From Pyxicephalus adspersus (lineage: Eukaryota > Chordata > Amphibia > Anura > Pyxicephalidae): a stretch of 64,000 nucleotides of DNA. The translations under genes and the position numbers were made by a program. Within the stretch, counting starts at the first letter, position 1; each line of letters starts with the position of its first letter. Shown in pieces: positions 22,771 to 34,990 of the stretch. The notes under the pieces are model-generated. The model saw nothing but the letters and a program-made list of their open reading frames with translations, had not been told where the DNA came from and ran no database searches. The DNA lies in the NCBI RefSeq assembly GCF_032062135.1, contig NC_092859.1, positions 46,927,791 to 46,991,790 of the forward strand. The letters run 5' to 3'.

Positions 22771-23620
22771 ATTAAGTGCGGCATCTAATAATTTACTTAG
22801 CATAATGCTAAATGAACAATAAAGTATCTTGATTTTGGCAGTCACCTTGATATCATCAAAAATAATGCGGATTTGCAAATTATGGCAATTAAGTCAGAAA
22901 GTGGTTTAGGTTGAAGCATCCTTCCGGTCATGATTTGAAAACCTCTAATTAGATGGCAAAAGGAAATGGATGAAATTTCAGTGTTTTATTTCACATTCGC
23001 TGGAATAGTAATGAGATCATTTTATGCTAGGGAGAAAGCAGCAAACTATAATGCATGAAGCTTAATATTCGGGAGAGATGGCAAGAATGACCCTTGGCAA
23101 TGAGATCTATCATGCCTTGTTGCTGATGGCTATTGGGTGAGATGTTAAACTTAAGACTGGGTTACTGTACAGCCTCTAAAAGCACTGCAGGCAACTTGGA
23201 AAAAAATAGATCTGTCTTACAGAGCAGCATCAAGTCATTGAATACTTACCATAATCTGGCTCTAAAAATACACAGAACGGAAATAGAAATAACATCAAGG
23301 GAGAACTCTGACAAATACTATCATGTGGACCTTCTTATTCGTGATTGCTCTCAGTAATCATTCCCAGCACTCCCACACCTAGTGTGGAATTATCTGCAGC
23401 CGGAGTGAAATAAACCATTGTAATTACCCACTGACTGCTGAACATAAATTAAAACTATTGTAATCTGCATTACAACTTCCCAAGGGGGTTCAAATCACTC
23501 CAAGAGTAATCAGCTGATTTGCGCTCTCATCATTAACCCATTTGCTACCACAGGTGCCTGCAATTACCCAGTCCTCCAAGTCTATGTACAATTCAGGGAG
23601 TAATTGTATGGGAAATGCAT
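22771..23620. other. Repeat-free stretch, possible conserved non-coding DNA
   Basis: No transposon ends, low-complexity runs or long frames. It is rich in homeodomain-type cores (taatta, attagat, gtaatc) and has an octamer-like atttgcaaat at about 22871. The patch 23370-23600 (attatctgcagccg, gtaatcagctgatttgc) has a similar texture. This resembles enhancers near vertebrate developmental genes. Inference from texture only. Confidence 0.3.
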
Positions 23621-24337
23621 TCACAATTATGTTTGCAAAATGCATTTTTTCATTTTTTTAATCTTGTTCTCTTTTGGTTGTCAATATTTTCCGAGGTGTG
23701 CTAGATAGAATTTCAGTACAAAGTCATACTGAAAGATAAGTGTGATTTATATAATATTTGTATATACACATGGTCTGGCAGTTTTGGATGGGCGCTATGT
23801 AGGACCTAGGTATCTCAGATACCACATCTGAGGAGAAACTACCAATGGTGTGTCTGTAGGGAGCCTGTAGGCCTCTCTGCTTGTTTATTAGGAATGTCTG
23901 TCCTGGGGCTGGATTTACTGGGAATCTGCAAGAAGAGAGTGGGGCAGATTCCCAATTTTAGGCCTAACATCTTTCTAAGGTCCAGAAGGCTATTTAGCAC
24001 TCCCCGTGCTAAGCAGCAGGTATGTGTTGCTGTAGTTTAGACTGGCTGTGGCTTAGTCTGGCTGTTCTGCTGCAAAAAGGGAAAAAAAAGACCTCTTGTT
24101 TATACTAGACAGGACGCTAAATATTTTGATTATGGACTTTTTGCAGACACTAACCCCACTAAGATTGTTTCTTTTGTTTGCCATTTTCCCCAATAAACAT
24201 GGGCAGGAGACCCATGGAGTTGCTTCAGCGTCAGCCTGCCATTTGATGCTAAACCCTTATAATACATACATACATTCTCTGCTGGGATGTGTACTTTCAC
24301 TGCTACATTATCTACGGCACCTTATCCCCAACACTTA
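23621..24337. other. Unassigned non-coding DNA
   Basis: No gene or repeat family recognised. Confidence 0.4.
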
Positions 24338-24494
24338 GGGCTGTATTTATAAAACATGGAATCTAACATTCCCTCATGGGATTCAGTTACTGCCACTGAA
24401 ACACATAGAGCTGGATAATTCCCACAAGAGAATGTTTGAGGGAATGTCCCTCAAAGCAGGAGCTGGAAGATTACCTTTTTTATAAAAAGAGCCC
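24338..24494. mobile_element. MITE family F
   Basis: The left end gggctgtatttataaaa pairs with the right end ttttttataaaaagagccc. Internally, aatctaacattccctc pairs loosely with gagggaatgtccctc. Length is about 157 bp. A relative lies at 16800-16947. Confidence 0.7.
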
Positions 24495-24829
24495 TTCATA
24501 TCTTCTTTAAAAAATGAAAATCCAAACTGCATCCAGAAAAATAACACCAGTGAATGCAGTTATGTATCCTTGAGAAAAGACTTACCTTCCAGGAATGAAT
24601 CAATGCATGTGCAATCCAGGTTGAAGATGTCAATGTTGGCAATGGAGCAAGGAGAGATGAGTTTAGCTCTACTTGAATACTAATATGACTTGAATACAGC
24701 TTTTGCAATCCCATTGCAATCCCGTTTTATTAGATGTTGATGTTGCTATTAGATGTTTCTAGCAGTTAAGTTATTTAACTGCAGCAGAGAAAAATCAAGT
24801 AACTAGGTTGGGAATGCTATCTGGAAGAG

Positions 24830-24860
<31 letters not shown>

Positions 24861-25049
24861 ATTGTACATAATGCATTTTGAGTAGTGTATGTTTAGTGTA
24901 GGCAAACAGCTAAATACACATATAATGAAGATGTTTAAATTTCCTTAGGCTGAATTGTAAAAGTAACATTTGCAGGTCCTGTCTCTCCCTCAGTCTACCT
25001 CACTCTGTCCTCTTATAAGCATGTCCCTTGTCATTAGTTTGCACCATTG
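24495..25049. other. Unassigned DNA with an AT microsatellite
   Basis: The only clear element is a (TA)n run at about 24834-24860. The remainder is unassigned. Confidence 0.5.
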
Positions 25050-25333
25050 GGTCCCAGGTTTCGAATCCCAGCCAGGACACAAATCTGAGTTTGCAGGTTC
25101 TCCCCGTGTTTGTGTGGGTTTCCTCCAGGTACTCCGGTTTCCTCCCACATCCTGAAAACATGCAGTTTAGTTAATTGGCTTTAGACTGTGTTACTGACTA
25201 ATGATTATGGCAAGGTCTCTGGATTTTGAGCCCTTTTGAGGGACAGTTAGTGACAAGATAATTGATTTTGTAAAGAACTGCGTAATATGTTGGTGCTATA
25301 TATATACTATTTTTTATTAACAATAATAATAAA
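25050..25333 (+). mobile_element. tRNA-type SINE, 5' truncated
   Basis: It contains a near-consensus polymerase III B box (ggtttcgaatccc, about 25058-25070), followed by the core gcaggttctccccgtgtttg and tactccggtttcctcccaca found in vertebrate tRNA-derived SINEs. The 3' tail gcgtaatatgttggtgctat and aataataataaa resembles the L2-like tail used for LINE-assisted mobilisation. No A box is visible. SINEs are non-coding and are copied by a partner LINE; the L2 partnership is from general knowledge of this tail. Confidence 0.8.
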
Positions 25334-27890
25334 TTATATGCAGCACAGCTCATTGGCTACTTGTGCTTCTTCGACCTCCTGCAGAGTTCAGCTGTGCAGT
25401 GGATTGCAAGAGTTTACCACCAAGCCAAACACAGGTACTTACACTGCTTGCATTAAAATAAAAAGAAATGCATGTATATGTATAGCTACAAATTTTTTTT
25501 GGAATAGGTCGGGGAAAGGGTAAAAACTTTGTCAATACATTTTTGCTATCGGTGCCCACTGGGGAGGTTTAACTTAACATTGTGTCTTAGAGACACAACA
25601 GAAGGTCAGAGGAAATCTCTAAAAAATTAGCAATTATTTCCATTGAAAAATGTCATCTCTTGTTCTGGCAAACATGCTAATTACCATTACTTTCTGTCTT
25701 ATAAAATAAGGTCATCAGGACAATTTGTATATGACACAATAGAAAAGACCAGTAAACCTGGGAAAGGTTTAGTTAGGGCAAAAAAGAGAGTTTTTTGTTT
25801 GCTCTCAGTAGGAACATAGAAACAAGCAAAGTTGCAAAATATACATATCAGAATTAACTTTATTAAAAAGTTTCCTGCTAACAGAGAATCAACTATCTGA
25901 TAATATCTGTTGCATGTGCATCAGTAATAATAGTTTAGTATAGTAAGTCCAAAAAGGATATAGTACTGAGTTGTTTTTTTTTTTTTTTTTTGTGGTTGAT
26001 CCCATTATCATAGAGCATTTTGCGGCTTTCCTTCCTCAGTGGAGGTAGGAAAATTAGAAGTCAGACAGCTGAACAAAGGAAATACAAATATTTAGGCACT
26101 GTGACCGTAAAACTACAAATGAATACATGGGTTCTAAAAAGTGGTTATTGGTAACTACCTCATGTGTCATGCCAGAGGAAAAAACTAGATGCACTTAAGT
26201 CAATTAATGAGAGTTGCCTATTTTTTGTGAGGCAGTCATTCCAGTGGAACCTAGAGTTCTGAGGAAGGTTCAGCCAGGAGAACTTTAGCTTGAAGTTCAA
26301 AATCTTGTTACCAAACACAGTAAACCTAAGTTCAAAACCTTTAGGGGGTATATATGACAGGGGAAAATAGTCAAATGTAAATGTTGGAACATGTGGAAAT
26401 AAACAGTCATACTTGATGATAAAACATTTTTAAAATGTTTGGTAGACAGAATTTTTTATAGTGGCTTTTTAATTTGTGCTATGTTTTATTTTGTATATTT
26501 GGTTATCTATTTTTTCTTTTATATCTAATTTTTTTGGTGTTTCTACGGCATTGCAGATGCTTGTTTGACAATTCATGCTGTATCCTTATCAGATCTGCCT
26601 TTCTTCATATTTTTGTATTTTTTTTATTGGAAAGTTGTTACTAAAATGAAAAAAAAAACATCTGCAAGTCACCTTTACATGTAACCATTTCCATGTGAAG
26701 ACTTTTTGGGCTCAACGCCCAAAAAACGTATTTTTTTATCTTAGCATTTAATGGATATTTTGAAAGCATTTAAAAAGCAATTACATGACATTTAAAAACA
26801 ACAATCTTGAAACCCTTACAGAATCCTTTAGTTCCAATCTGGTAACTGTGAATCTTAATGGGAGGGCTGACTGTAGCTCTAAACAAGAAATTGAAGGCTT
26901 TAGTCTGTACTTAGCAAGCTTCAGAAGGTATTTAGCCTTCTAAGTGCTTATTTTCAGCAAATGATAAGGTGATAATGATAAAGTGATCAGCATATAAAGT
27001 ATTGTATTAAAAAAAACTCTCCTTGATTTGTAATAGTTGTAAAAACGACAACATGTTCAGGTTATTTAAAGTTAGAGCTAGGGCACACATTTCTATCTGT
27101 AATGCTAAAAGAAAAATCTGTTTATATAGGCAGTGCTTTGCAGAGTATTCATTCATCTTCATCTTTAATTTGGATTTTTGTAATATTTCTATTTCATGGC
27201 ACAACTGTTTGCAAATTGGGGTCATAAATACTAGACTTTAAATAAAAAAAAGGAAGATTTTGTATGGTATGGTAAGGAAACATCTAGACATGTTTATTAG
27301 GCCTGCATCTTTTTTTGGAACTCCTTCTGAAATAGAGATATGTACTTTCTGGTATATGAGGGTACCTAGGTACTCTGTGGCCTCAAGCTCTATACCTAGT
27401 TTGATGATATCACTATCGTGTTGCTTGATGTTCTCCTTGCAGGAGGTTCTGACCTGAGGAAGCAAAGCCCTGCAGCCAGTAATATGGCCACCTCCATACA
27501 GAGTCACAGTGCATCTGAATTATCTCCACAGAAACTTATTTGTACTAGCCTAGGGGGCAAATGTGGACAAATGCCCACCTGCACCACAGTTCAGTCCTCT
27601 GCTGACTGTGGTGATTTTTTGTCTTATTGGGAGATTTGTACTACATGGGGACACTACACAGGAGGAAGGAAGAAATATTTCAGGGTAATTACTTTGACCC
27701 TTTAGTGTGTAATAGCTCTCCTTAATGCATGTGATGTCATTTTAGGGGCTGCAAAATATCTATTCTAAGAATCCAGTCCAATGTCACTGCCATTCCCTGT
27801 GACCAATGAGGCAGGGGGAGTGTCAATGTAATGCAGACAGGGACAACTCCCTCTACTGCTCCCCCAACTTTACACAGACACCCTGCTTAG
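25334..27890. other. Unassigned non-coding DNA
   Basis: AT-rich with a poly-T run at 25974-25992. The overlapping frames at 27007-27705 on both strands show no family motif. A hairpin, actttttgggc / gcccaaaaaacgt, lies near 26701-26730. Confidence 0.4.
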
Positions 27891-28080
27891 CTGTAGTGCC
27901 ATACACAATCACACTATATTGTAAAGCATGCCTGCAGTGCTTTTCAATATAGTATGGTCACATCACTGCCTCTCACACACTGTATCAGCACATAGACATT
28001 GCTGGACAAGCTGCATTTGCACACATGCCACCACATGAAATGCCCACAAATGAAGCAGAGACTAACTGAAGGATTGTGGA
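27891..28080. repeat. Unnamed dispersed repeat G, copy 1 (empty site)
   Basis: The order cactgcctctcacacact, gtatcagcacatag, gctgcatttgcacaca, gaaatgcccacaaatgaa is repeated at 29063-29082 joined to 30085-30180. Here the sequence is uninterrupted. The source class is unknown. Confidence 0.65.
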
Positions 28081-28136
28081 GAATGGCCTCAACCAAAGTA
28101 AAGAAATTCCCAATCAAAGTTAGGTTGGCATTTTAA

Positions 28137-28708
28137 CCCCGCCAGAGGTAACCCCAAGCGTGACTCAGGGTAGAAAAAAGATGCTGGAAGCGGTAACCCC
28201 AAGTCACACTCGGGGTAGGTACACCTAAAGAAAATAATAGTAAATTGCATCTTACCTGATCGCCAGCGTCCCGCATCGTCCTTTGTGCCTTCTCCTTTCC
28301 TCCGGCCGGCGTTCTTTGCACTCGAGTCACCGGGTGACGTCAGTACGCACAGACGTTCCGTTCGGGGAGGGAAATTCAAATTCATTTGTATTGGATTAAA
28401 TACAAAATAAATGTATTGAATGCAATACAGTGGATTTATTTGTATAAATGCAGTACATTGTCTTTTATGAACATTTATTTTACAGTAAAATATAATAGCA
28501 TAAGTACATTTTTTTTTAATTTTGAAAAATTAAAAAAAAACCTTTAAATATTATTTTTTTACTTTAATTTATTATTTTGACATGATTTTGTGTTTCAAAC
28601 TTTATTATACTCATACTATTAAATTATACTGTAAAATAAATTTTCATGAAAAACAATGTACCGCTTTTAGACATATAAAACCGGACGGAAATGAACCACT
28701 CAGGAGGT
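28137..28708 (+). mobile_element. TTAA element family D, copy 2
   Basis: Flanked by TTAA at 28133-28136 and 28709-28712. The left end is CCCCGCCAGAGGTAACCCC and the right end is AACCACTCAGGAGG, matching the AACGCTCAGGAGG right end of the copy at 54678. GC-rich on the left (gccggcgttc, gggtgacgtcagt) and AT-rich on the right, with ttgtattggatt / aatgcaatac palindrome fragments between. Length is about 572 bp. The TTAA flank suggests mobilisation by a piggyBac-type transposase. No protein is encoded. Confidence 0.82.
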
Positions 28709-28712
28709 TAAA

Positions 28713-29082
28713 CAGATATTGATTGATAAAATCATAGTTTCAATGTATTATCACATCTAAGATCTAATCTATTAAAACATCTACTTTTGGCTACTAGGAA
28801 ACCGACCCTGCCATCGCTATTCAGGTAAAAGAACTGGATCAATATTTACTTACTGGCGGTACATCCGTAACCACCTATCTTCTCTAGTTACCTCCTTGAG
28901 GGTCATCTACAATAGAAAAAGCTTGCATGCAGAACAATTAAATGATAAATCAATGACATATTTCTTTCAGAAATGGCATGCATTATTTTCTATGTACTGG
29001 TTGGAAAAAAAAACTAAGACAGCAGAATAATACACTTTAAGAAATGGGATTTTTCAGCTCATAGCACTGCCTCACGCACACT
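28713..29082. other. Unassigned DNA ending in repeat G, copy 2 (left part)
   Basis: The last 20 bases or so (cactgcctcacgcacact) are the left half of repeat G. The rest is unassigned. Confidence 0.5.
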
Positions 29083-29576
29083 GGCCCCGATTCATCAAGA
29101 AGGTCGCTCGCGCATCGGTGGGTCGCTCGCGCATCGGTGGGTCACTCACGCATCGGTTTTCGCGTTCTGAAATCGGAAGCCGTCGCGCAATTTAGCAACT
29201 GAATAAGCTTGCGGCCGGAGCTGCGCATCACCGGCAGCTTTACACTGGCGAGCTTGCATGAAAAGTCACTGTTCCCCTAAAAAATCATTCTTTCTAATGA
29301 CACACATATTACCCTTAGCCCTAAAAAAAAATGTTTGCGCTGTTGAAATGTTTAAAACATGTATGTGCGCTAAGAAAAAAGCATATTTTTAAATCACTTA
29401 TTTCTTTTCTGTTAGGCAAGAGTTAACCGAGTTCAACTCCTCTACATAGGCGCCTATATAAAAGCTTCTGATGCCTGATCGGATGACTATCTTGCGACTG
29501 ACCGCGCGCGAAGCCATCGGACTAGATTTTCTCACAAAAGTCACAAGCACACACACGTTCATTTGTTTGCTTCTTA

Positions 29577-29609
<33 letters not shown>

Positions 29610-30081
29610 TATGAAGTGCTTACTAGTATATATACAGCTTGATCTCAATTAGTTTGCAGTGTTGCAAAGCAAACCAAAAAGTATAAAAACAGTGCAACAA
29701 ATGTAACAATAAATAATTATTTTATGAATGAGTACAATGTAACCTAAAAAAGTAGCACTTACCCAAAAGAAGATGAAGCATTAAAGATTCTAATTGACCT
29801 GTAATGCACTGTAGATACGCACAGAACAGAGAGCAGGTGTGCGCTAATTAATTGCTATGATCTCACCATTGACAGCTTAACAGATCCTCCTTATTCGCTC
29901 AGCTGAAATCTAATCGCCTTAATTGGCAGATTCGCGACCCCTATTGCTCATTATTATCAAGGCAGGAATCTGGCTGGCAGCGAGGGGGCGAGTGTACGAG
30001 CGCACTCGACTCCGGACCGCGGGAAACCGGCTCACTGGACGCGCATCCAGCGAGCGCGGACTTCATTGATGAATCAGGGCC
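29083..30081. mobile_element. 999-bp Harbinger-like non-autonomous element
   Basis: The ends GGCCCCGATTCATCAA and TTGATGAATCAGGGCC are inverted. A 3-bp target duplication ACT (29080-29082 and 30082-30084) is confirmed by the uninterrupted repeat G copy at 27971-27990, which reads cacactgtatcag. Three-base duplications are typical of PIF/Harbinger transposons. Subterminal regions are CpG-rich (ggtcgctcgcgcatcgg twice in tandem at the left; gcgcactcgactccgg at the right), and the centre is AT-rich with a TG microsatellite. No transposase frame is present. The superfamily call rests on target size and end type. Confidence 0.8.
29583..29609. repeat. (TG)n microsatellite
   Basis: About 13 TG units inside the Harbinger-like element. 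Confidence 0.95.
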
Positions 30082-30084
30082 ACT

Positions 30085-30256
30085 GTATCAGCAAATGGGC
30101 TTTTCTGAACAGGCTGAATTTGCATACAGACAACTACAGGAAATGCACACACATGAATCTGAGACTTAAGGACTGACAGCATAGAAAGCAGATAGCTGAC
30201 AGGGGAAAGCAGGTTCAGCACAATGAAGGAGGAGTTAGATTGTATGATCCTTGTGG
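30085..30256. repeat. Repeat G, copy 2 (right part) up to mariner
   Basis: gtatcagcaaatgggc, ctgaatttgcatacagacaa and gaaatgcacacacatgaatc continue the repeat split by the preceding element. A mariner begins at 30259. Confidence 0.6.
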
Positions 30257-30258
30257 TA

Positions 30259-31359
30259 TGAAGGGGTGCTGAAAAGTTCCTGGCTTTGCCCGGAAAGAAG
30301 AGAGCCAGAGGTATGAAATAACACATTTATTCAACATTTTCCCCCCTGAGACTGATGCACTTGGTACAGCATAGTTGCAGATTTTCTAGACCGTTCAAAT
30401 AAAAATCCCTTGGCTGATCTGCAAACCAGCTCTCAGCAGCATCTTTGACATCAGAAATGTCCTCATAACGTTGCCCCTTCAGGTGTTTCTTCAAATTCAG
30501 TAAAAGATAATAGTCCGAAGGGGCCAGGTCAGGTGAGTAGGGGGAATGGTGGACCAATTGGAAACCCAGGGTGTTCAATATGGCAGCCACAACGTTGGAC
30601 GTGTGCGCAGGTGCATTGTCTTGCAAAAAAAGGATCCCTTTGGTCAACTTTCCATGGCATTTCGTCCTAATTGCCTCCTTCAGCTGGTCCAGAAGGTTAG
30701 CATAATACTATCCAGTGATACTAGAGCCCTGAGATAGGTAGTCCACCAACAGAATACCGCCTTTGTCCCAGAAAACAGACGCCATGACTTTTTTGGCTAA
30801 TTTTGAAACTTCTTCCGCCGTGGGAACCCGCTTTGGTGCCATTCCATTGACTGTTCCTTGGTTTCAGAATCCTAGATGTGGAGCCACAACTGAGGTTTCA
30901 TCCTCAGTCACTAACCTAGCCAAAAAGTCCTGTGTAGCTTCAAAATGGGCCAAAACAGCTTTGGATGCTTCAACTCATTCCTTCTTCTGATCGCATGTCT
31001 AGGATAGTGGTGATAACAAACCCAATACTCTCCCATGAGATGTCATGTATCTGGGCTATCTTTTTTGTTGATATTCACCCGTCCTCAATAATCAGCTCAT
31101 GGACAGCATCACAGGTTGCCGGGTCAGTTGAGGTTGGGGGACGCCCATTGCGGGGCTCATCTTCAACGGTGAAATGCCCAACCTTGAAACGAGATATCCA
31201 GGTTTGACAGTGCAGTATGAAGGACACCTCTCCCCCAGTGTTTGTGACATCTCAGTGAGGATGTCCTTTGCTGACTTTCCCTGGAAAAAAAAAACTTCAT
31301 GACGACCCGTTACTCCAACGACATGAAATGATAGCCAGGAACTTCTCAGAACCCCCTTG
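30259..31359 (-). mobile_element. Mariner transposon, decayed, minus strand
   Basis: The inverted ends, ggggtgctgaaaagttcctg at the left and the reverse form caggaacttctcagaacccc at the right, are next to TA dinucleotides at 30257-30258 and 31360-31361. The length of about 1.1 kb is slightly under the usual 1.3 kb. The transposase remnant fills the interior. The element lies in or beside repeat G. Confidence 0.85.
30327..31330 (-). pseudogene. Mariner transposase (DD34D), broken
   Basis: On the minus strand the N-terminal helix-turn-helix shows GKSAKDILTEMSQTLGER and SYCTVKPGYLVS (about 31290-31190). The catalytic core follows with FWDKGGILLVDYL (first aspartate, about 30755), LFLQDNAPAHTS (second aspartate) and YSPDLAPSDYYLL (third aspartate). 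Exactly 34 residues separate the second and third, the mariner DD34D signature. The C-terminus ends LENLQLCCTKCISLRG at 30327. Mariner transposases cut and paste the element at TA sites. Stop codons (one near 30710) and frame changes make it inactive, although all three catalytic aspartates remain. Subfamily not assigned. Confidence 0.9.
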
Positions 31360-32759
31360 TACATCAGACAGGAACTGAAATGAGCTTAAGATGCCTGCTG
31401 CAGCTCCTAATGCTTGGTGTGTGTTAGGTAATTTCTGTGCCTTTTAAATCACAATGCTTTGTTTCTTCATGCTTTGATGATGATCCATAGGAAACAAAAC
31501 ACACTGTATATGTTTTTTAATACATTTTTATTAGTATATGTTCTTTCCAATACTAATAGGTTTCACCAACCAGTTTAAATGGTTAACAGACCAAATAGAA
31601 TTGTTGTATAAATCAAGATGTTTTCCAGTAGAATGTGACCTTCCTTTGTCTGGCTCTCTCACCTCCTCACTGTCCAATGAATAGGGCAGAACTTGCAAAT
31701 GCTCATGAAAGGTCAAATCTACTTCTTAAAAATAATGATAACTTATATTGAAAAAGGAGCAGTTGCTTAGAAAACATAGTAAAATAAACATATTATGGCA
31801 CATTTCAAGACCAAAAATGTACGGTTATACAATAGATTTGCCTTTTAGGTGTTTTTAGGAGGCTTTTATACATTTATCTGGCTATTTTCAGGCCAGCCAA
31901 GTCTCCAGCCAGGTCAGAATTTATTTCACTGTCTGTATTTGAGAATAGACTTCATAATTCTGAAATATTTGAAGCTGAGTTTTTATGAAAAATGTAAAGG
32001 TCTTTTGGTTAAGTGCTTTAAATTCAGTATTCAGGCTTTAAAATATTCCTGAATTGTTACTAGAATAGGAGATAACTCATTGTTCCAGTCTGCTGGCATA
32101 TTTTCTGAAGCTTTTTACTCATAGATGTCTATATCAAGGAGAATCTATCTATTCTCTAAAGGCTTTGTATGCCTTTTGGGCTTTGAGTGTCATCTTTTTA
32201 GCCAATACATACTTGCAATAGTCATTTCTAATAATAGTTGCTTTTTATATTATGGTTTTATTATAAATGTTTATGTCAAGAAACCCATATTGCCGATTTC
32301 TACAAACCTATGTTTTTACTTAGGGTTGCTTTGATTTTTTTCCATCTTCAGTTTTAATTTGTGGATGGGAGAAATGTTTTGTGACCATTCTCACATAGCC
32401 ACAGCTTAAATTATCTCGAAATTATGGTGCAAATAGGGAATATAATTCAGTAAAACAGGCCAGAATGGCCTATTCCAAAACCAAAATGATTACAGACTAG
32501 CTTTTAGTCATCACTACCTAAGTGTGTCAGGTAAAATAGTTATATTTCATTGCTCTTTTTTGTATGTTTGTGTATAAATATGTAGTTTTCAGAACCATTT
32601 TTAGAACTGTAAAAAGCCAAAGGGAACTTAAGTTAAACTTGAATTTTTAATAACCTAACTTAGACAATAAGGGTTATCACCAAAACCCCAACTCATATGG
32701 TGGTATATGATTATATAAGGAACTAAAAATAAAGACTTTAAAACTATAAAGTCTACAAA
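31360..32759. other. Unassigned non-coding DNA
   Basis: AT-rich. No gene motif in short frames at 31849-32334. Confidence 0.4.
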
Positions 32760-33246
32760 TATAGGTGGCCCCCGAGTTAGAGACATCTGACATACAGACA
32801 ACTCCTAGATACGAACAGGGCTTCCCTGCTTACTCGTGTGCAGGACGGAGGCTTGATGGGTGGAGGGGGTGGTTTGCATGATTTACGGAAGAAGTCTTTT
32901 GCTAAACAGCTCTTAGGAGCTGAGCTGTTCTGCATCATCTTGTAACTCACTAAAGACCAAGACAAACTCTGCAACTCTGTTTCTTTTTGCATATCAAAGC
33001 ACAGCTTGCTCCAGAAGGTAATGAATGTCTAGGCTTCATAAAGTTTTTTTTTGCTTTGTTAGTGATAAGCTCACAGTGAGGATTTTATACAGTAACTGAC
33101 ACCATGCTGCCTAAAAATATGTTGAGACAAACATCTGTCCTAATTGCATTTATTAAAGTAATGTACCTGTTCCGATTGACATACAAATTCAACCTTAGAA
33201 CAAACCTACAGTCCTTATCTCATATGTAACCTGGGGAGTACCTGTA
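32760..33246 (+). mobile_element. TIR element, family H, copy 2 (complete)
   Basis: The left end ataggtggcccccgagtta and the right end taacctggggagtacctgta are imperfect inverted repeats. The body aligns with 671-1056. No protein is encoded. It provides the full-length reference for the truncated copy. Confidence 0.8.
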
Positions 33247-34990
33247 CCTGCATAATATCTGTATGCGTCTATGAAAAGAGCACAGAATGTAGAATATATA
33301 CAATGAGGTAAGAAACACAATCAGTAACCTTTTAACCTAAAACCAAAAAACCTTTAAACTAATTTTACACATAGAAAACAAATGAGGGTAAAAAAACCCA
33401 TTAGAGACGGCTTTGCACCTCGCTGTTGTGTTGAGAAGAGTGGAGCACTCAAACCCCAGGTAAAAAATAAAACAAATAAATAAGTGCAGTGGCAAAATTC
33501 TTGTGTATGTGACATTGTAATCCTTCACAGTGCCCTAATCTTTTCAAAATATAAAAAAAAATGTTTGGTTTATAAATATTCTAATAAACCTTCATATGCA
33601 GAAAAAGCATAAATATACAAAACAAACAGAAAAACTAACTACACTACATTTTTTGGCATGCGTATTTAGTAGTAACAGTGTAACATTTACCTAATGTGTA
33701 TCAAAACAACAAACATAGGATACTGCTGACAAATAGGTGAACAGTCAATGTCTGATTCATTTACTTAAAAGATATTGAAGGGTAGACATTAAAGTGGGGA
33801 CATGCCTAGAAACAATGTATTCCAAATGTCAATTTAAAGTTAGTATATTGACTAATATTGTATGGTTTTATAACCTTTTATAAAAACAAAAAAATATTTT
33901 GAATTTAAAAAAATGTAAATCCTCTACTACCATTTGCTTCTCTGTCTTTCTCACTTACCCAACATTTCTTTTTTAGGTTCTGACGTATCTATGTACCCAT
34001 GTGGGGCAATTGTCAGTGGAAACGATCTTTCTTGATTGTTTCCAGTGGCAGACAATACCAACACTGAAAGTGCCAAAAAAGGACATTAAACAGTAGGTGT
34101 GGTCAAGTGGGTGGGCCTTGAACCAGGTGTGGCTACGGCATGATAAACACCATGGAATATAGTGGAGTCCATTTAGGATACTACAATAACACTTAATACC
34201 ATAGTATACACTAAATTTAAAAACAGTGTATCTTTATTCTAAACCACCTTTTGCTCTATTGGTGTGTTTTTGAAATCTGAAATCTTAACATGGGGACTCC
34301 AAGTATCCACCACCCCACCCTGGGGACTGAGTTCACGGGTACTATGCCCACCATTTAATCCATCCATTTATCCTCCAGCATCACTGCTGTTTCCACACTG
34401 AAATGAGCCCTGGATGGATGGATAGACGGATGGATGGATGGATCATCCATTGTTGGCTCCTATACACAAGGTGAAGGAGGAATTAAGGAGTGCTGAGATT
34501 TGCATTGTTTATCTATTAAGAACTAGCACTCTCTGAGCTATCTAGGGGCATCCCTTAGAATTACATCCAAGTGCTTTACGCATCCCAGTCAATTTACTCA
34601 GCTCTTCTTGACTGCAGGACAGCTGCCTGAAACTTGGAGAAAAGTTTCAGCCAGGAAGGTTGGGAGCTATGCAATACACACTGTGTCAATTATGTTCTAT
34701 AGATTACCGGGGGGCAAGTAAGTGGCACCCTGATGTGCTCTCCTTCATTGGACTCAAATCAGTTTTACGTTCTGAAATAACAGTAGTAAGAAGTAGACTG
34801 CTTTAATAAGGTGGGATTGACCTATGAAGGTCATAAGGTGGGATTGAATATGAAATATTTTATTAAGGGTAATAAAAGAATGAAAAAAAAAGGATAATGG
34901 AAAATCTTAGAAAACTAAATAATTTGTATTCATATCCATCCAGTTCTTTGATAAGCATGGTTCTCTGATGTATCCACCATAGCTGATTGT
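33247..34990. other. Unassigned DNA with small repeats
   Basis: It contains a hairpin at about 34007-34060 (attgtcagtggaaacgatc with gattgtttccagtggcagac) and an ATGG microsatellite at 34409-34442. No gene recognised. Confidence 0.45.
34409..34442. repeat. (ATGG)n microsatellite
   Basis: Eight units of ggat/atgg, with two variant units in the middle. Confidence 0.9.

Noticed and set aside
25050..25333. A functional tRNA gene, because of the B box
   Set aside because: There is no A box, acceptor stem or anticodon arm, and the downstream core and AATAA tail are those of a SINE.
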